Source: Cupriavidus alkaliphilus | GTDB taxonomy: Bacteria > Pseudomonadota > Gammaproteobacteria > Burkholderiales > Burkholderiaceae | DNA length: 64,000 nt | Assembly (NCBI RefSeq): GCF_900094595.1 | Contig: NZ_FMAD01000001.1 | Location: forward strand, 558,001 to 622,000 | Direction: 5' to 3' | Shown here: piece by piece, positions 9,368 to 21,219 of the stretch | Layout: each line of letters begins with the position of its first letter | Position numbering within the stretch: position 1 is the stretch's first letter | Notes under the pieces: model-generated | What the model saw: the letters and a program-made list of their open reading frames with translations, nothing else | Told to the model about the DNA's origin: nothing | The model's database searches: none | Translations under genes and position numbers: made by a program

Positions 9368-12235
9368 TCAGGCCGGCAGCCGCTGCAGCTGGCCCTGCAG
9401 CTTGGCCAGCGTCTGCTCGAAATCGGACAGGCGCTGCGTCTCTTGCGCCACCACCGCGGGCGGTGCCTTGGCGACAAAGCTCTCGTTCGACAGCTTGGCG
9501 CGGCACTTGCCGATTTCGCCACCGATGCGTTCGACTTCCTTCGACAGGCGCGCGCGCTCGGCGGCGACATCGATCTCGATCTTCAGCAGCAGGTGGTTGC
9601 CCCCGGCAATGGCGACCGGCGCACCGGCGCCCTCCGCTTGCAGGGTGGCTTCATCTTCGAAGACGCGCACTTCCGAAAGTTTCGCCAGGGCCTGGATATG
9701 TGCGCTGGCCGCCCTCAGGAAGGCGCTGTCGCCCTGCGCATACAGCGGGATGCGCTGGGCGGGCGAGATGTTCATTTCGCCGCGCAGGTTCCGGCACGCG
9801 TCGATCACTTCCTTCAGGCGAGCGACCCACTGCTCGGCATTCTCGTCGATCTTGGCGACGGCGGGCAGCGGATACGGCTGCAATGCGATGGTTTCCGCAC
9901 CATCGCCGCTGGCGCGGCCGGCCAGCGGGGCCACTTTCTGCCACAGTTCCTCGGTGATGAACGGGATCACCGGATGCGCCAGGCGCAGCACGGTCTCGAG
10001 CACGCGCAGCAGCGTGCGGCGGGTGGCGCGCTGCTGTGCCTGGGTGCCGTTCTGGATCTGCACCTTGGCCAGTTCCAGGTACCAGTCGCAATACTCGTCC
10101 CAGACGAACTTGTAGATGGCGTTGGCGATATTGTCGAAGCGGTATTCGGCGAAGCCCTTTTCGACCTCGGCCTCCACGCGCTGCAGCAGCGACACGATCC
10201 AGCGGTCGGCCTGCGAGAAATCGAGGTAGCCGTCCGGGCCGCAGTCGTTATTGCACGGGCCCATGCCGCAGTCATGGCCCTCGGTGTTCATCAGCACGAA
10301 GCGGGTGGCGTTCCACAGCTTGTTGCAGAAGTTGCGGTAGCCCTCGCAGCGGCCGGTATCGAAGTTGATGTTGCGTCCGAGCGTGGCCAGCGAGGCGAAG
10401 GTGAAGCGCAGCGCGTCGGCGCCAAAGGCCGGAATGCCTTCCGGGAATTCCTTCTTGGTCTTCTTCTCGATCTTGGGCGCGTCCTTGGGCCGGCGCAGGC
10501 CGGTGGTGCGCTTCTTCAGCAGCGTGTCGAGGTCGATGCCGTCGATCAGGTCGACCGGGTCGAGCGTGTTGCCCTCGGACTTGCTCATCTTCTTGCCTTC
10601 CGAATCGCGCACCAGGCCGTGCACGTAGACGGTGTGGAAGGGGACCTTGCCGGTGAAGTGCTTGGTCATCATGACCATGCGCGCCACCCAGAAGAAGATG
10701 ATGTCGTAGCCGGTGACCAGCACCGACGACGGCAGGAAGTGCTTCAGTTCAGGCGTTTCTTCAGGCCAGCCCAGCGAGGAGAAGGGCACCAGCGCCGACG
10801 AGAACCAGGTGTCGAGCACGTCTTCCTCGCGGCGCAGCGTGCCGGTGCTGCCGGCGGCCTTCGCCTTGGCGAGCGCTTCCTCTTCGGTGCGGCCGACGAA
10901 GCAGTTGCCGGCATCGTCGTACCATGCCGGGATCTGGTGGCCCCACCACAGCTGGCGCGAGATGCACCAGTCCTGGATATTGCCCAGCCACTGGTTGTAG
11001 GTGCTGATCCAGTTCTCCGGCACCAGCTTGATCTCGCCGCTCTGCACGGCTTCGAGCGCGACCTCGGCGATCGAGCGGCCCGGGTAGAAAGTGCCTTCCG
11101 GCGCCGGCTTGCTCATGGCGACGAACCACTGGTCGGTCAGCATCGGCTCGATCGCGCTGCCGGTGCGCTCGCTGCGCGGGGTCATCAGCTTGTGCTTCTT
11201 GACGTCTTCCAGCAGGCCCTGCTTGTCGAGGTCGTCGACGATGGCCTTGCGCGCGTCGAAGCGGTCCAGGCCGGCATAGGCGGCCGGGGCGTCGGCAACG
11301 ATCTTCGCGTCCAGCGTCAGGATCGACAGCTGCGGCAGGTTGTGGCGCTGGCCGACTGCGTAGTCGTTGAAGTCGTGGCCCGGGGTCACCTTGACCACGC
11401 CGGTGCCGAACTCGCGGTCGACATATTCGTCGGCGATCACCGGGATCTGGCGGCCGGTCAGCGGCAGGTGCACCGACTTGCCGATCAGGTGCGCATAGCG
11501 CTCGTCTTCCGGATGCACCATCACGGCGACGTCGCCGAGCATGGTTTCCGGACGCGTGGTGGCCACGGTCAGGTGGGTCAGGCCGCCCTTGGCGTCAGCC
11601 TCGACCAGCGGATAGCGGATATGCCACAGCGAGCCTTCTTCCTCGACGCTGTCGACTTCCAGGTCCGACACCGCGGTGCCCAGCACCGGGTCCCAGTTGA
11701 CCAGGCGCTTGCCGCGGTAGATCAGGCCCTGCTCGTACAGGCGCACGAACACTTCAGTCACCGCCTTCGACATCTCCGGCGACATGGTGAAGTACTCGCG
11801 GCTCCAGTCGATCGACGCGCCCATGCGCCGCACCTGGCGGGTGATGGTCGAGCCCGATTCTTCCTTCCACGCCCACACCTTCTCGGTGAACTTCTCGCGG
11901 CCGAGGTCATGGCGCGACACGCCCTGGCCTTCGAGCTGGCGCTCCACCACGATCTGGGTGGCGATGCCGGCGTGGTCGGTGCCCGGCACCCACAGCGTGT
12001 TGGCGCCCAGCATGCGCGCGTGGCGTGCCAGGCCATCCATGATGGTCTGGTTGAAGGCATGGCCCATGTGCAGCGTGCCGGTCACATTGGGCGGCGGCAG
12101 CTGGATCGCGAAGTCCGGGCGGGCGGGATCGAAGGTCGGCTTGGCGATGCCGCGCTTCTCCCACTCGGGGCCCCATTTCGCCTCGATGGCGGCGGGTTCG
12201 AAGCTCTTGGCAAGCGATTGGTCTTGGGCGGTCAT
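9368..12235 (-). CDS. valS: Valine--tRNA ligase
   Basis: 955 residues from the ATG at 12235; the frame stays open further upstream, but the protein then loses similarity to the family. The class I synthetase signatures are present: [14 protein letters not shown] (HIGH) near residue 50 and KMSKSEGN. The CP1 editing domain ([18 protein letters not shown]), the anticodon-binding domain, and the C-terminal coiled-coil arm ([19 protein letters not shown]), which contacts tRNA, are also present. It charges tRNA-Val and hydrolyses Thr-tRNA-Val. A -10 element (TATAAT, minus strand) lies at 12343-12348. Confidence 0.97.
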   Translation of the reverse strand: MTAQDQSLAKSFEPAAIEAKWGPEWEKRGIAKPTFDPARPDFAIQLPPPNVTGTLHMGHAFNQTIMDGLARHARMLGANTLWVPGTDHAGIATQIVVERQLEGQGVSRHDLGREKFTEKVWAWKEESGSTITRQVRRMGASIDWSREYFTMSPEMSKAVTEVFVRLYEQGLIYRGKRLVNWDPVLGTAVSDLEVDSVEEEGSLWHIRYPLVEADAKGGLTHLTVATTRPETMLGDVAVMVHPEDERYAHLIGKSVHLPLTGRQIPVIADEYVDREFGTGVVKVTPGHDFNDYAVGQRHNLPQLSILTLDAKIVADAPAAYAGLDRFDARKAIVDDLDKQGLLEDVKKHKLMTPRSERTGSAIEPMLTDQWFVAMSKPAPEGTFYPGRSIAEVALEAVQSGEIKLVPENWISTYNQWLGNIQDWCISRQLWWGHQIPAWYDDAGNCFVGRTEEEALAKAKAAGSTGTLRREEDVLDTWFSSALVPFSSLGWPEETPELKHFLPSSVLVTGYDIIFFWVARMVMMTKHFTGKVPFHTVYVHGLVRDSEGKKMSKSEGNTLDPVDLIDGIDLDTLLKKRTTGLRRPKDAPKIEKKTKKEFPEGIPAFGADALRFTFASLATLGRNINFDTGRCEGYRNFCNKLWNATRFVLMNTEGHDCGMGPCNNDCGPDGYLDFSQADRWIVSLLQRVEAEVEKGFAEYRFDNIANAIYKFVWDEYCDWYLELAKVQIQNGTQAQQRATRRTLLRVLETVLRLAHPVIPFITEELWQKVAPLAGRASGDGAETIALQPYPLPAVAKIDENAEQWVARLKEVIDACRNLRGEMNISPAQRIPLYAQGDSAFLRAASAHIQALAKLSEVRVFEDEATLQAEGAGAPVAIAGGNHLLLKIEIDVAAERARLSKEVERIGGEIGKCRAKLSNESFVAKAPPAVVAQETQRLSDFEQTLAKLQGQLQRLPA

Positions 12236-12342
12236 GCTGGGATGTCGAGGTTGGCGTCTGGGTGCGTGGCAGGTGCGGTGCCCTGCGCCTGGCGGTCGCT
12301 GGCGGGCTGCGAGGGCCCGGCCTGGCGCCAGTGAAACCACAA

Positions 12343-12348
12343 ATTATA
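12343..12348 (-). promoter_or_regulatory. -10 element for valS
   Basis: TATAAT reads on the minus strand about 108 bases upstream of the valS start, within the 277-base divergent valS/uvrD intergenic region. No convincing -35 is visible. Confidence 0.5.
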
Positions 12349-12479
12349 CGGGGGCGGGCGCCTGGTGCCTATTTCGTGGCCGGAGCCGGCCGGCGCGCGG
12401 CTTGGGCCCGGCTTGTGCGCGGCTTGTGCGCGCCTCCCGCCGCCAGGCCGGATGTGATTTATGGAACAGGGCCCCCCGG

Positions 12480-12485
12480 TATAAT
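12480..12485 (+). promoter_or_regulatory. -10 element for uvrD
   Basis: A perfect TATAAT lies 27 bases upstream of the uvrD ATG. The -35 is weak (TTTATG, 12458-12463, spacer 16). No LexA-type CTGT-N8-ACAG box was seen next to it. Confidence 0.55.
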
Positions 12486-12512
12486 TGCGGGCGATTCCAC
12501 TAGGCCTTTCCG

Positions 12513-14861
<2,349 letters not shown>

Positions 14862-14862
14862 A

Positions 14863-14887
14863 AGGCGCCGGCCGTGCCGGCGCCTCT
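14863..14887. terminator. Hairpin between uvrD and sauU
   Basis: A perfect 10-bp stem (14863-14872 with 14876-14885) and a 3-nt loop lie directly after the uvrD stop, between convergent genes. Only a short CTCTT tail follows. Confidence 0.65.
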
Positions 14888-14895
14888 TACCGCGC

Positions 14896-16188
14896 TCAGG
14901 ACAGCGCGTGCCGCACTTCGCCGGCCTTGGGCTCCGGACTGTCCACGGTCAGCAGCGGATTGATAAACAGCGACGCCACCGCGCCGACGCCCAGCAACGC
15001 CCCCGAGATCATGAACGGCAGGTCATAGCTGCCGGTACGCTCGATCAGGTAGCCGAACACCACCGGCGACACCATGCCGGCCAGCCCGAAGCCGGTGTTC
15101 ATCATGCCGCCCGCGGTGCCGGCGTACTTGCCGGCGATGTCCAGCGGCAGGCTCCACAGCACGGCATTGGTCAGCTCCAGGAAGAAGAACGACAGCGACA
15201 GCAGGATCACCGCGTTGACGGCATCGGCGGTGAAGGTCATCGGCGCGATGAACATCAGCGAACCGGCCAGCCCGATGAACAGGATCGCGCCGCGCGCCAG
15301 GCGCAGGTTGCCGGTGCGCCGGTAGAGGCGGTCCGACAGCACGCCGCCGAGCGTGTCGCCGACCACCCCTGCCATCAATGGCAGCGCGGTGAACAGCGCC
15401 AGCTGCTTCAGGTCGAAACCGCGCGCCTCCTTCAGGTACGAAGGCAGCCACGTCAGGTAGACCCACAGCGACCAGCCATAGCAGAAGTCGACGAAGGTCA
15501 CCAGCCACATGCGCCGGAACAGCCGCCGCCACGGCGTGGGCGCCTTGGCCGCCTGCTGCGAATCGCCGCGCCGGTAGCCGATCTCCTGCAGTTCTTCCGG
15601 CGTGACGCGCTTGTGCTGGTCGGGCGAGTCCTTGAACATCATCGCGTACAGCACGGTCCAGCCCAGGCTCACCGCACCCAGCACGACAAAGGCCTCGCGC
15701 CATCCCGCGGCCGCGACGATGGCCAGCACGATCGGCGGCGTAATGGCGCCGCCCAGGCGCGCGAAGCTGTGCGTAATGCCCTGCGCGAAGCCGCGCTCGG
15801 CAACCGGCATCCAGTAGGTGAAGGCGCGGGTCGCGGTCGGGAACGCGCCGCCTTCGCCGACGCCCAGCACGAAGCGCAGCACCACCAGCATCAGCACGCT
15901 GCCGGCGAAGCCGGTCAGCACCGTGGCCACGCCCCAGATCAGCGACAGCACGATCAGCACCTTTTTGGGCCCGAACTTGTCGGACATCCAGCCGCCCAGG
16001 ATCTGCATGGCGGCATAGGGATAGGCAAAGGCCGAGAACACCAGCCCGAGTTGCGATGATGTCAGCCCCATCTCTTCGCGGATCAGCGGGGCGGCGACCG
16101 AGATGTTGACGCGGTCGATATAGGCGATGAAATACATCAGGCACATGACGCCGAGGATCATGTGACGGGTCTTGATGCGTTGCTGCAT
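14896..16188 (-). CDS. sauU: Sulfoacetate transporter candidate (MFS, ACS family)
   Basis: 430 residues. The start at 16188 is set by a strong AGGAGG 5 bases upstream; an in-frame GTG two codons earlier overlaps that site. Twelve membrane segments and the anion:cation symporter signatures are present (YIDRVNISVAAPLI near the N-terminus, VLGVGEGGAFPTATRA in the middle). The family takes up organic anions. It is the last gene of a minus-strand run after the acyl-CoA synthetase and acylating aldehyde dehydrogenase genes, with a divergent IclR regulator, the layout of sauRSTU in Cupriavidus necator H16. The symbol rests on that synteny; the substrate is inferred. Confidence 0.82.
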   Translation of the reverse strand: MQQRIKTRHMILGVMCLMYFIAYIDRVNISVAAPLIREEMGLTSSQLGLVFSAFAYPYAAMQILGGWMSDKFGPKKVLIVLSLIWGVATVLTGFAGSVLMLVVLRFVLGVGEGGAFPTATRAFTYWMPVAERGFAQGITHSFARLGGAITPPIVLAIVAAAGWREAFVVLGAVSLGWTVLYAMMFKDSPDQHKRVTPEELQEIGYRRGDSQQAAKAPTPWRRLFRRMWLVTFVDFCYGWSLWVYLTWLPSYLKEARGFDLKQLALFTALPLMAGVVGDTLGGVLSDRLYRRTGNLRLARGAILFIGLAGSLMFIAPMTFTADAVNAVILLSLSFFFLELTNAVLWSLPLDIAGKYAGTAGGMMNTGFGLAGMVSPVVFGYLIERTGSYDLPFMISGALLGVGAVASLFINPLLTVDSPEPKAGEVRHALS

Positions 16189-16418
16189 AACCACCTCCTA
16201 TGCGCGGCGGGCGCGCGTGGTGTTGACGGGGCGGCGGCCGGCGCATGGTCCATTGCCATGCGCTTGCGGCTCGTCAGGGGCGCGCCAGGGGCAAGTCCTG
16301 GCCGCGCTGCCCCGTCCTTGAGCAAACAGCTGTGTGTCTCTGTGTGTGACTCCGGATCTGCGTTGGCGGTGAGCGGGCTCCTTGGCGAGGGTCTTGGGGG
16401 AAGGAAAGGGGCGTCAGT

Positions 16419-17948
16419 TCAGGCAGGGTCCAGCAGCCTGAGCCGCTGCACCTTGCCGGAGGGCCCGCGCGGCAATTCCGCGATGAAGCGGAATTCCCTG
16501 GGCGTCTTGTAGCGGCCCAGCTCGCGCAGGCAGTGCGCGCGCAGCGCCGCGTCGTCGCAGGCCACGGCCTCGCGCCTGACGATGAAGGCGATGATCTCCT
16601 GCCCGTAGGCCGGGTCGGGCACGCCCACCGCCGCCGCGTCCAGCACGCCCGGATGGCGCAGCAGCGCTTCGTCGATCTCGCGCGGCGCGATGTTCTCGCC
16701 GCCCTTGATGATCAGTTCCTTGACGCGGCCGGTGATGTAGAAATAGCCCTGCGCATCGCGGTAGCCGAGGTCGCCGGTGCGCAGCCAGCCGTCAGGCGTA
16801 AAGGCTTCGCGCGTGACCTCGGGCGCCTTGTAGTAGCCCGCCATCACGCTCTCGCCCTGCAGCACGATCTCGCCGATCTCGCCGTCGGGCAACGGTTGCC
16901 CGTCGCGGCCCAGCACGCGGGCTTGCGTGCCGGACGGGCGGCCGATGCTGCCGATGCGCCGCTGCTGCGGGTCCAGCGGATTGCTGAACGCCGGCGCCGC
17001 GGTTTCGGTCATGCCCATGGTCTCGATCACGCCGATGCCGAAGCGTTGCTCGAACGCGCGATGGTGCTCCGGCGGCAATGCGGCAGAGGCGGAACGGCAG
17101 AAGCGCACGCCGGCCGGGGCCTGGCCGTCGGGATCGTTGAGCAGGTAGGCGATGATGGTCGGCACCACGTTGAGCCAGGTGCAGCCATGACGGGCAATGT
17201 CGTGCCAGAACGCGCTGGCCGAGAAGCGCATCGGCATCACTACTGAGCCGCCGTGCACCAGCGGCGCGATCACGGTCACCACCAGCCCGTTGATGTGGTA
17301 CAGCGGCAGCGTGGCCAGCACGCGATCCCCCGCGCCGAGCGCATGCTCGCGGCTGACGCTGGCGCCGTTGGCGGCGAGGTTGCGGTGGGTCAGCAGCACG
17401 CCCTTGGGCGTGCCGGTGGTGCCGGAGGTGTACATCAGCAGCGCCGGGTGGTGGGGCTGCGGTGGCGGAAGGGGAGCTGCGCCGGGCTGCATTTCCGGCA
17501 GCGCGGGCAACACGCTGCCGTCCGGTGCGGTGACCACCACTGGCACCTCGACGCCGGCTTCGGCCAACGCCGTGCGGATCGCGGCTTCACCTTCCGGCGA
17601 AATGAAGATCAGCCGTGTGTCCGAGTGCCCGAGGATGTAGCGCAGTTGTGCCGGCTGGCACAGCAGGTTGATCGGATTGGCCACCAGCCCGCAGGCCATG
17701 GTGCCGAGCAGCAGCCGCGCGGTCTGCTCGCCGTTGGGCAGGTACACCGACACCGTCTGGCCGCTGGCGAGGCCGGCCTCGGCGTAGCGGCGGCCGAGCG
17801 CAGCCGCGTCGGCAGCCAGGGCGCCGAAGCTGAGCGCGCGGCCGCTGTCGGGAGACAGCAGGTAGGTTTTGTCGGGGGCCTGCGCGGCACGGGCGGCCAG
17901 CAGCGTGGCCAGCGTGTCGAGCACCGCGGGTCGGATGCGGGCGTTCAT
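16419..17948 (-). CDS. sauT: Sulfoacetate--CoA ligase candidate (AMP-forming)
   Basis: 509 residues. The start at 17948 overlaps the upstream stop (ATGA). This is an ANL-superfamily enzyme with the phosphate loop LLMYTSGTTGTPKGV, the aromatic/Thr motif IETMGMTET, the hinge DGWLRTGDLGYRD, and the A10 lysine motif PSGKVQR near the C-terminus. Family chemistry is ATP-dependent adenylation followed by CoA thioester formation. Coupled to an acylating aldehyde dehydrogenase by translational overlap and flanked by an MFS permease and an IclR regulator, it fits SauT, which forms sulfoacetyl-CoA. 230 bases separate it from sauU, so sauU may have its own promoter. Confidence 0.85.
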   Translation of the reverse strand: MNARIRPAVLDTLATLLAARAAQAPDKTYLLSPDSGRALSFGALAADAAALGRRYAEAGLASGQTVSVYLPNGEQTARLLLGTMACGLVANPINLLCQPAQLRYILGHSDTRLIFISPEGEAAIRTALAEAGVEVPVVVTAPDGSVLPALPEMQPGAAPLPPPQPHHPALLMYTSGTTGTPKGVLLTHRNLAANGASVSREHALGAGDRVLATLPLYHINGLVVTVIAPLVHGGSVVMPMRFSASAFWHDIARHGCTWLNVVPTIIAYLLNDPDGQAPAGVRFCRSASAALPPEHHRAFEQRFGIGVIETMGMTETAAPAFSNPLDPQQRRIGSIGRPSGTQARVLGRDGQPLPDGEIGEIVLQGESVMAGYYKAPEVTREAFTPDGWLRTGDLGYRDAQGYFYITGRVKELIIKGGENIAPREIDEALLRHPGVLDAAAVGVPDPAYGQEIIAFIVRREAVACDDAALRAHCLRELGRYKTPREFRFIAELPRGPSGKVQRLRLLDPA

Positions 17949-19390
17949 TGGCCGACCCTCGCGAAGTAGTCGCCCAGCAGCTCGCGCTCGTCGGGCACGC
18001 GCTCGGCGATCGGTTCGGCGATGCGGGTGATATTGAGGTACTGCCGCCAGCCGAGGTTGTCCGAGAAGTTGTTGCCGCCCCAGGTGCCGCAGCCCATCGA
18101 CAGCGAGAACGGCAGGCCGTTGTCGAAATTGCCGCCGGTGGCGAAGCAGTGCGCCTGGTTCACGATCACGCGCGCCACCGGCAGTTCCTGCCCGAGTTGC
18201 AGCGCCTGCCGCGGATCGGCCGTATGCAGCCCGACCGAGTGGCCCGCGCCCATGTAGTCGTAGAGGCTCGCTACCCGCGCCACGGCGGCCGTGAAGTCGG
18301 CGGCGCGATAGAGCGTGAGCACCGGCGAGAGCTTTTCGCCGGAGAAGGGATAGTCGACGCCGACGCCGGTCTCCGGCACCAGCAGCATGGTCGGCTGCAG
18401 CGCACGCACGCGCGCCAGGCCCGCCAGCTCGGCAATGCGCGGCGCGCTCTGGCCGGTCATGTCGCCGGCGAGCTTGCCGTGCCGCCACATCAGCGCCTGC
18501 AGCCGGGCCTTTTCCTCGGCCGTCAGCAGCACGCCGCCGACGGCGGCGAGTGCTTCGAGCATGGGCTGGTAGACCGCGTCTAGGATCACCACGCTGTTCT
18601 CCGACGAGCAACTGGTGGCGTTGTCGAAGGTCTTGGAGCGGACGATCTTTGCCGCCGCATCGGCCAGCGCCGCGCTGCCGTCGACGATGGCTGCAACGTT
18701 GCCGGCCCCGACGCCGAACGCGGGCGTGCCGCAGGTGTAGGCCATGCGCACGTTTGCCTGCGAGCCGGTGGCCACCACCAGGTCGGCCTGGCGCATCAGC
18801 TCGGCGGTCGATGCCTTCGACACCGGCGCGGGCAGCATCTGCACCAGGTCCGCGGGCAGGCCGGCGCGCGCGAACTCGGCGTGGATGAACGAAAGCAGCA
18901 GCGCGCACGTGCCCTGTCCCTTGGGCGAGGGCGCCACCACCACGCTGTTGCCGCACTTGAGCGCGTTGATGATCTTGTTGGCCGGCGTCGCCCCGGGGTT
19001 GGTCGACGGCGTGATCGCGGCGACCACGCCGACCGGGCGCGCGATCTCGGTGATGCCGGTGGCCGGGTCACGCGCGATCACGCCGACGGTCTTGCGTCCG
19101 TGCAGGTCGCGCAGCAGGCCCAGTGTCTTGCGATGGTTCTTGCGGATCTTGTCGTCGACGTTGCCGAGGCCGGTGTCGGCCACGGCCCGCTCGGCCAGCC
19201 GGCGGTTGCGCGCGGGCTCCATGATGGCCCACGCGGCGGCCGCCACGGCGGTGTCGACGGTGGCCTGGCCGGCACGCGCGAACGCGCGCTGCGCCTGCCG
19301 GGCGCGCGCCACGATCGCATCGACCTGGTCTTCCTGCGCGGGCACATCGGTGGAATGGGACTGCTGGCGCTGCAGTATCTGCACACTCAT
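17945..19390 (-). CDS. sauS: Sulfoacetaldehyde dehydrogenase (acylating) candidate
   Basis: 481 residues. The aldehyde dehydrogenase fold of the CoA-acylating type is clear. Motifs are GVVAAITPSTNPGATPANKI, VVVAPSPKGQG, and the catalytic cysteine in KTFDNATSCSSENSVV. The related EutE/AdhE enzymes interconvert aldehydes and acyl-CoA. With the CoA ligase encoded by an overlapping downstream gene, the expected step is reduction of sulfoacetyl-CoA to sulfoacetaldehyde. Sulfoacetaldehyde would then need an acetyltransferase (Xsc), which is not in this window. The assignment to SauS rests on the gene set and order known for Cupriavidus necator; by sequence alone another acyl-CoA substrate is possible. 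Confidence 0.85.
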   Translation of the reverse strand: MSVQILQRQQSHSTDVPAQEDQVDAIVARARQAQRAFARAGQATVDTAVAAAAWAIMEPARNRRLAERAVADTGLGNVDDKIRKNHRKTLGLLRDLHGRKTVGVIARDPATGITEIARPVGVVAAITPSTNPGATPANKIINALKCGNSVVVAPSPKGQGTCALLLSFIHAEFARAGLPADLVQMLPAPVSKASTAELMRQADLVVATGSQANVRMAYTCGTPAFGVGAGNVAAIVDGSAALADAAAKIVRSKTFDNATSCSSENSVVILDAVYQPMLEALAAVGGVLLTAEEKARLQALMWRHGKLAGDMTGQSAPRIAELAGLARVRALQPTMLLVPETGVGVDYPFSGEKLSPVLTLYRAADFTAAVARVASLYDYMGAGHSVGLHTADPRQALQLGQELPVARVIVNQAHCFATGGNFDNGLPFSLSMGCGTWGGNNFSDNLGWRQYLNITRIAEPIAERVPDERELLGDYFARVGQ

Positions 19391-19534
19391 GGATCGGCTC
19401 CGGGTTGGATCGCGGGGTTGGGGTAGGTCCGCCGCGGCGGCCCCGGATCGAATCTAGTGAACCCGGACAGGCATGCCGTCCCAATTTGTGCGCATTCGCG
19501 AGCACGGCTGCGGGCCGCAACCGGTAATGCGGTT

Positions 19535-19559
19535 TTCGGGACGCCAGGGCGTCCCGGAA
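19535..19559. promoter_or_regulatory. Probable SauR (IclR-type) operator
   Basis: GGGACGCC (19538-19545) and GGCGTCCC (19548-19555) form a perfect dyad around AG, extended by a flanking C/G pair and TT/AA. It lies 18 bases before the regulator's start, in the divergent sauR/sauS intergenic region, so it could control both. Confidence 0.6.
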
Positions 19560-19576
19560 TCCGCTAAATTGCATCC

Positions 19577-20335
19577 ATGAGCAACCACTCGAACGCCGCC
19601 GCGGTGCGCGCCTTCCGCATCCTGGAGATCCTGTCCGCTGCCGACGGGCCCATGCCGCTGTCGGCCATCGTGCAGGAGATCGGCCTGCCCAAGCAGACCG
19701 TGCACCGCATCCTCAAGCAGCTGGAAAGCACCTGGCTGGTATCGCGCACGGCGGGCAGCCCCGGCTATGAATGTTCGTCACGCGTGCGCCAGCTTGCCGT
19801 CAACGTGCTGATGCAGGCGGGGCCGGCCGCGGCGCGCCACGCGATCCTGCAGCAGCTGGTCGACAAGGTCGGCGAGACCTGCAACCTGACCATGCTGTCG
19901 GGCGACGACGTGGTCTACCTGGACCGGGTCGAAACGCAATGGCCGCTGCGCATGCACCTGCAGCCGGGCTCGCGCGTGCCGCTGCATTGCACCGCCAGCG
20001 GCAAACTGTTGCTGGCATTCCTGCCATGCGCGCAGCGCGAGCGTCTGGTGGCAAACCTGCCGCTGCGCGCGCATTCGGCTCGTACCATCACCGACGCTGC
20101 CGCACTGCACGCGGAGCTGGCGCAGACGCGGCGCCGGCGCCTGGGCATCAACAACCAGGAAAACCTTGAGGGGATGATTGCGGTGGCGGTGCCGGTGATG
20201 CGCAACCGCAGCCGCGCCTGCGCGGCGATCGCGGTGCAGGCGCCGCTGGCGCGGATGACGATGGACCGGCTGATGGGATTCGTGCCCGACCTGCGCATGG
20301 CGGCGGACGCGATGGTGAAGACGTTCGGGGAGTAG
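19577..20335 (+). CDS. sauR: IclR-family regulator of the sulfoacetate genes
   Basis: 252 residues. An N-terminal winged HTH (VRAFRILEILSAADGPMPLSAIVQ to PKQTVHRILKQLE) is followed by the IclR effector domain (LHCTASGKLLLAFLP, GINNQENLEGMIAVAVPV). The gene is divergent from sauS, and a 25-bp dyad lies between the two starts. IclR regulators typically repress or activate the divergent catabolic operon in response to its substrate. By position it corresponds to SauR of Cupriavidus necator. The ligand (sulfoacetate or sulfoacetyl-CoA) is inferred. Confidence 0.85.
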   Translation: MSNHSNAAAVRAFRILEILSAADGPMPLSAIVQEIGLPKQTVHRILKQLESTWLVSRTAGSPGYECSSRVRQLAVNVLMQAGPAAARHAILQQLVDKVGETCNLTMLSGDDVVYLDRVETQWPLRMHLQPGSRVPLHCTASGKLLLAFLPCAQRERLVANLPLRAHSARTITDAAALHAELAQTRRRRLGINNQENLEGMIAVAVPVMRNRSRACAAIAVQAPLARMTMDRLMGFVPDLRMAADAMVKTFGE

Positions 20336-20363
20336 TTGCGGGCGTGCTTGCCGCCGGTCTGCT

Positions 20364-20389
20364 CCCCTCTCCCGCGAGCGGGAGAGGGG
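20364..20389. terminator. Long GC hairpin between sauR and the BPSS1780-type gene
   Basis: An 11-bp perfect stem (20364-20374 with 20379-20389), CCCCTCTCCCG paired with CGGGAGAGGGG, lies between convergent genes. It has no T-tract. The pyrimidine/purine-rich sequence looks like a dispersed intergenic hairpin repeat that also acts as a transcription barrier. Confidence 0.5.
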
Positions 20390-20407
20390 CACACAATCGC
20401 TTGATTG

Positions 20408-21214
20408 TCAGGCGCCCGGCGTAGCCGGCGCTGCCGGCTCCACCCCCGGCGGGGTCACGTTGAAGCAGCCGCGGTAGGTCGCATAGAACGAGCAATACAG
20501 GATTGCCAGCATCAGCAGCGAATACGGCGTGACCAGGAACGACAGCACCGTCTCGGCGCCGAAGGCGCTGAACACCGCCTCCAGGAAGAACGGGATCGCC
20601 ACCAGCAGCATCGCGAACAGCACCGCGTAGGTGAAGAACGCGCCGCGGTTGCGCCAGCACGCGGTCCAGCTGAAGAACAGCGCCTTGACCGGCGGCACGC
20701 CGTGCCACGCCGCCAGCAGCGGGGCGAACCAGAACATCATCGCGATCGGCGTGTACAGCAGCGCGCCGATCAGCATGGCGTAGTACAGCTGGCGCACCGC
20801 CTCGGCGGTCGGCGCCTCTTCCTTCAGCACGATCGGTACCAGCGCGCTCATGTCGACCACCGCGCCGGCGATCAGCCCAAGAATGAACACCAGCCCGGCG
20901 TAGATGCCGCCCAGCACCAGCAGGTTGCGCGTGGCTTCCTTGCCGTTGGCGCGGAAGCCCGCCAGCAGCACGGTGGGCAGCACCCGCTTGTTCTGGATCA
21001 CGTCGCGGCAGGCGGTCATCACGCCGACCGACAGGCCCGGGGTGACCACCAGCAGCGCGATGATGCCGATCAGCGGCACCACGATGGCCAGCTGCGCGGC
21101 AATCAGGTAGACGAACAGCAGCATCAGGAAGGTCAGCGGGTTCTTGCGGAACAGCCAGATGCCCTGGCGGAACCAGGTGTAGCCTTCCTTGGCAGGGACT
21201 TCCAGTAGTTGCAT
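20408..21214 (-). CDS. BPSS1780-type integral membrane protein
   Basis: 268 residues from the ATG at 21214; the frame is open far upstream through thrB, but MQLLEVPAKEGYTWFRQGIWLFRKNP is the typical N-terminus of this family. About six hydrophobic segments are seen (for example LTFLMLLFVYLIAAQLAIVV and LLVLGGIYAGLVFILGLIAG). The family is widespread in Burkholderiales and functionally uncharacterised. It follows thrB by 5 bases and is surely cotranscribed with it. No catalytic motif is visible. Confidence 0.75.
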   Translation of the reverse strand: MQLLEVPAKEGYTWFRQGIWLFRKNPLTFLMLLFVYLIAAQLAIVVPLIGIIALLVVTPGLSVGVMTACRDVIQNKRVLPTVLLAGFRANGKEATRNLLVLGGIYAGLVFILGLIAGAVVDMSALVPIVLKEEAPTAEAVRQLYYAMLIGALLYTPIAMMFWFAPLLAAWHGVPPVKALFFSWTACWRNRGAFFTYAVLFAMLLVAIPFFLEAVFSAFGAETVLSFLVTPYSLLMLAILYCSFYATYRGCFNVTPPGVEPAAPATPGA

Positions 21215-21219
21215 ACGGG

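Noticed and set aside
9443..12334. 963-codon plus-strand ORF opposite valS
   Set aside because: His/Gln/Arg/Val-rich product with no domain; it is the mirror frame of a high-GC3 gene. The same reasoning removes the long antisense frames opposite polA (23906-26785), rpoD (43784-46171), dxs (35345-36871) and plcN (55213-57525).
12241..12512. LexA box at uvrD
   Set aside because: No CTGT-N8-ACAG match near the TATAAT; SOS control cannot be claimed from the sequence.
16419..18956. 845-residue acyl-CoA synthetase with a long N-terminal domain
   Set aside because: The extra N-terminal part is the out-of-frame reading of sauS; the ATG at 17948 overlapping the sauS stop is the real start.
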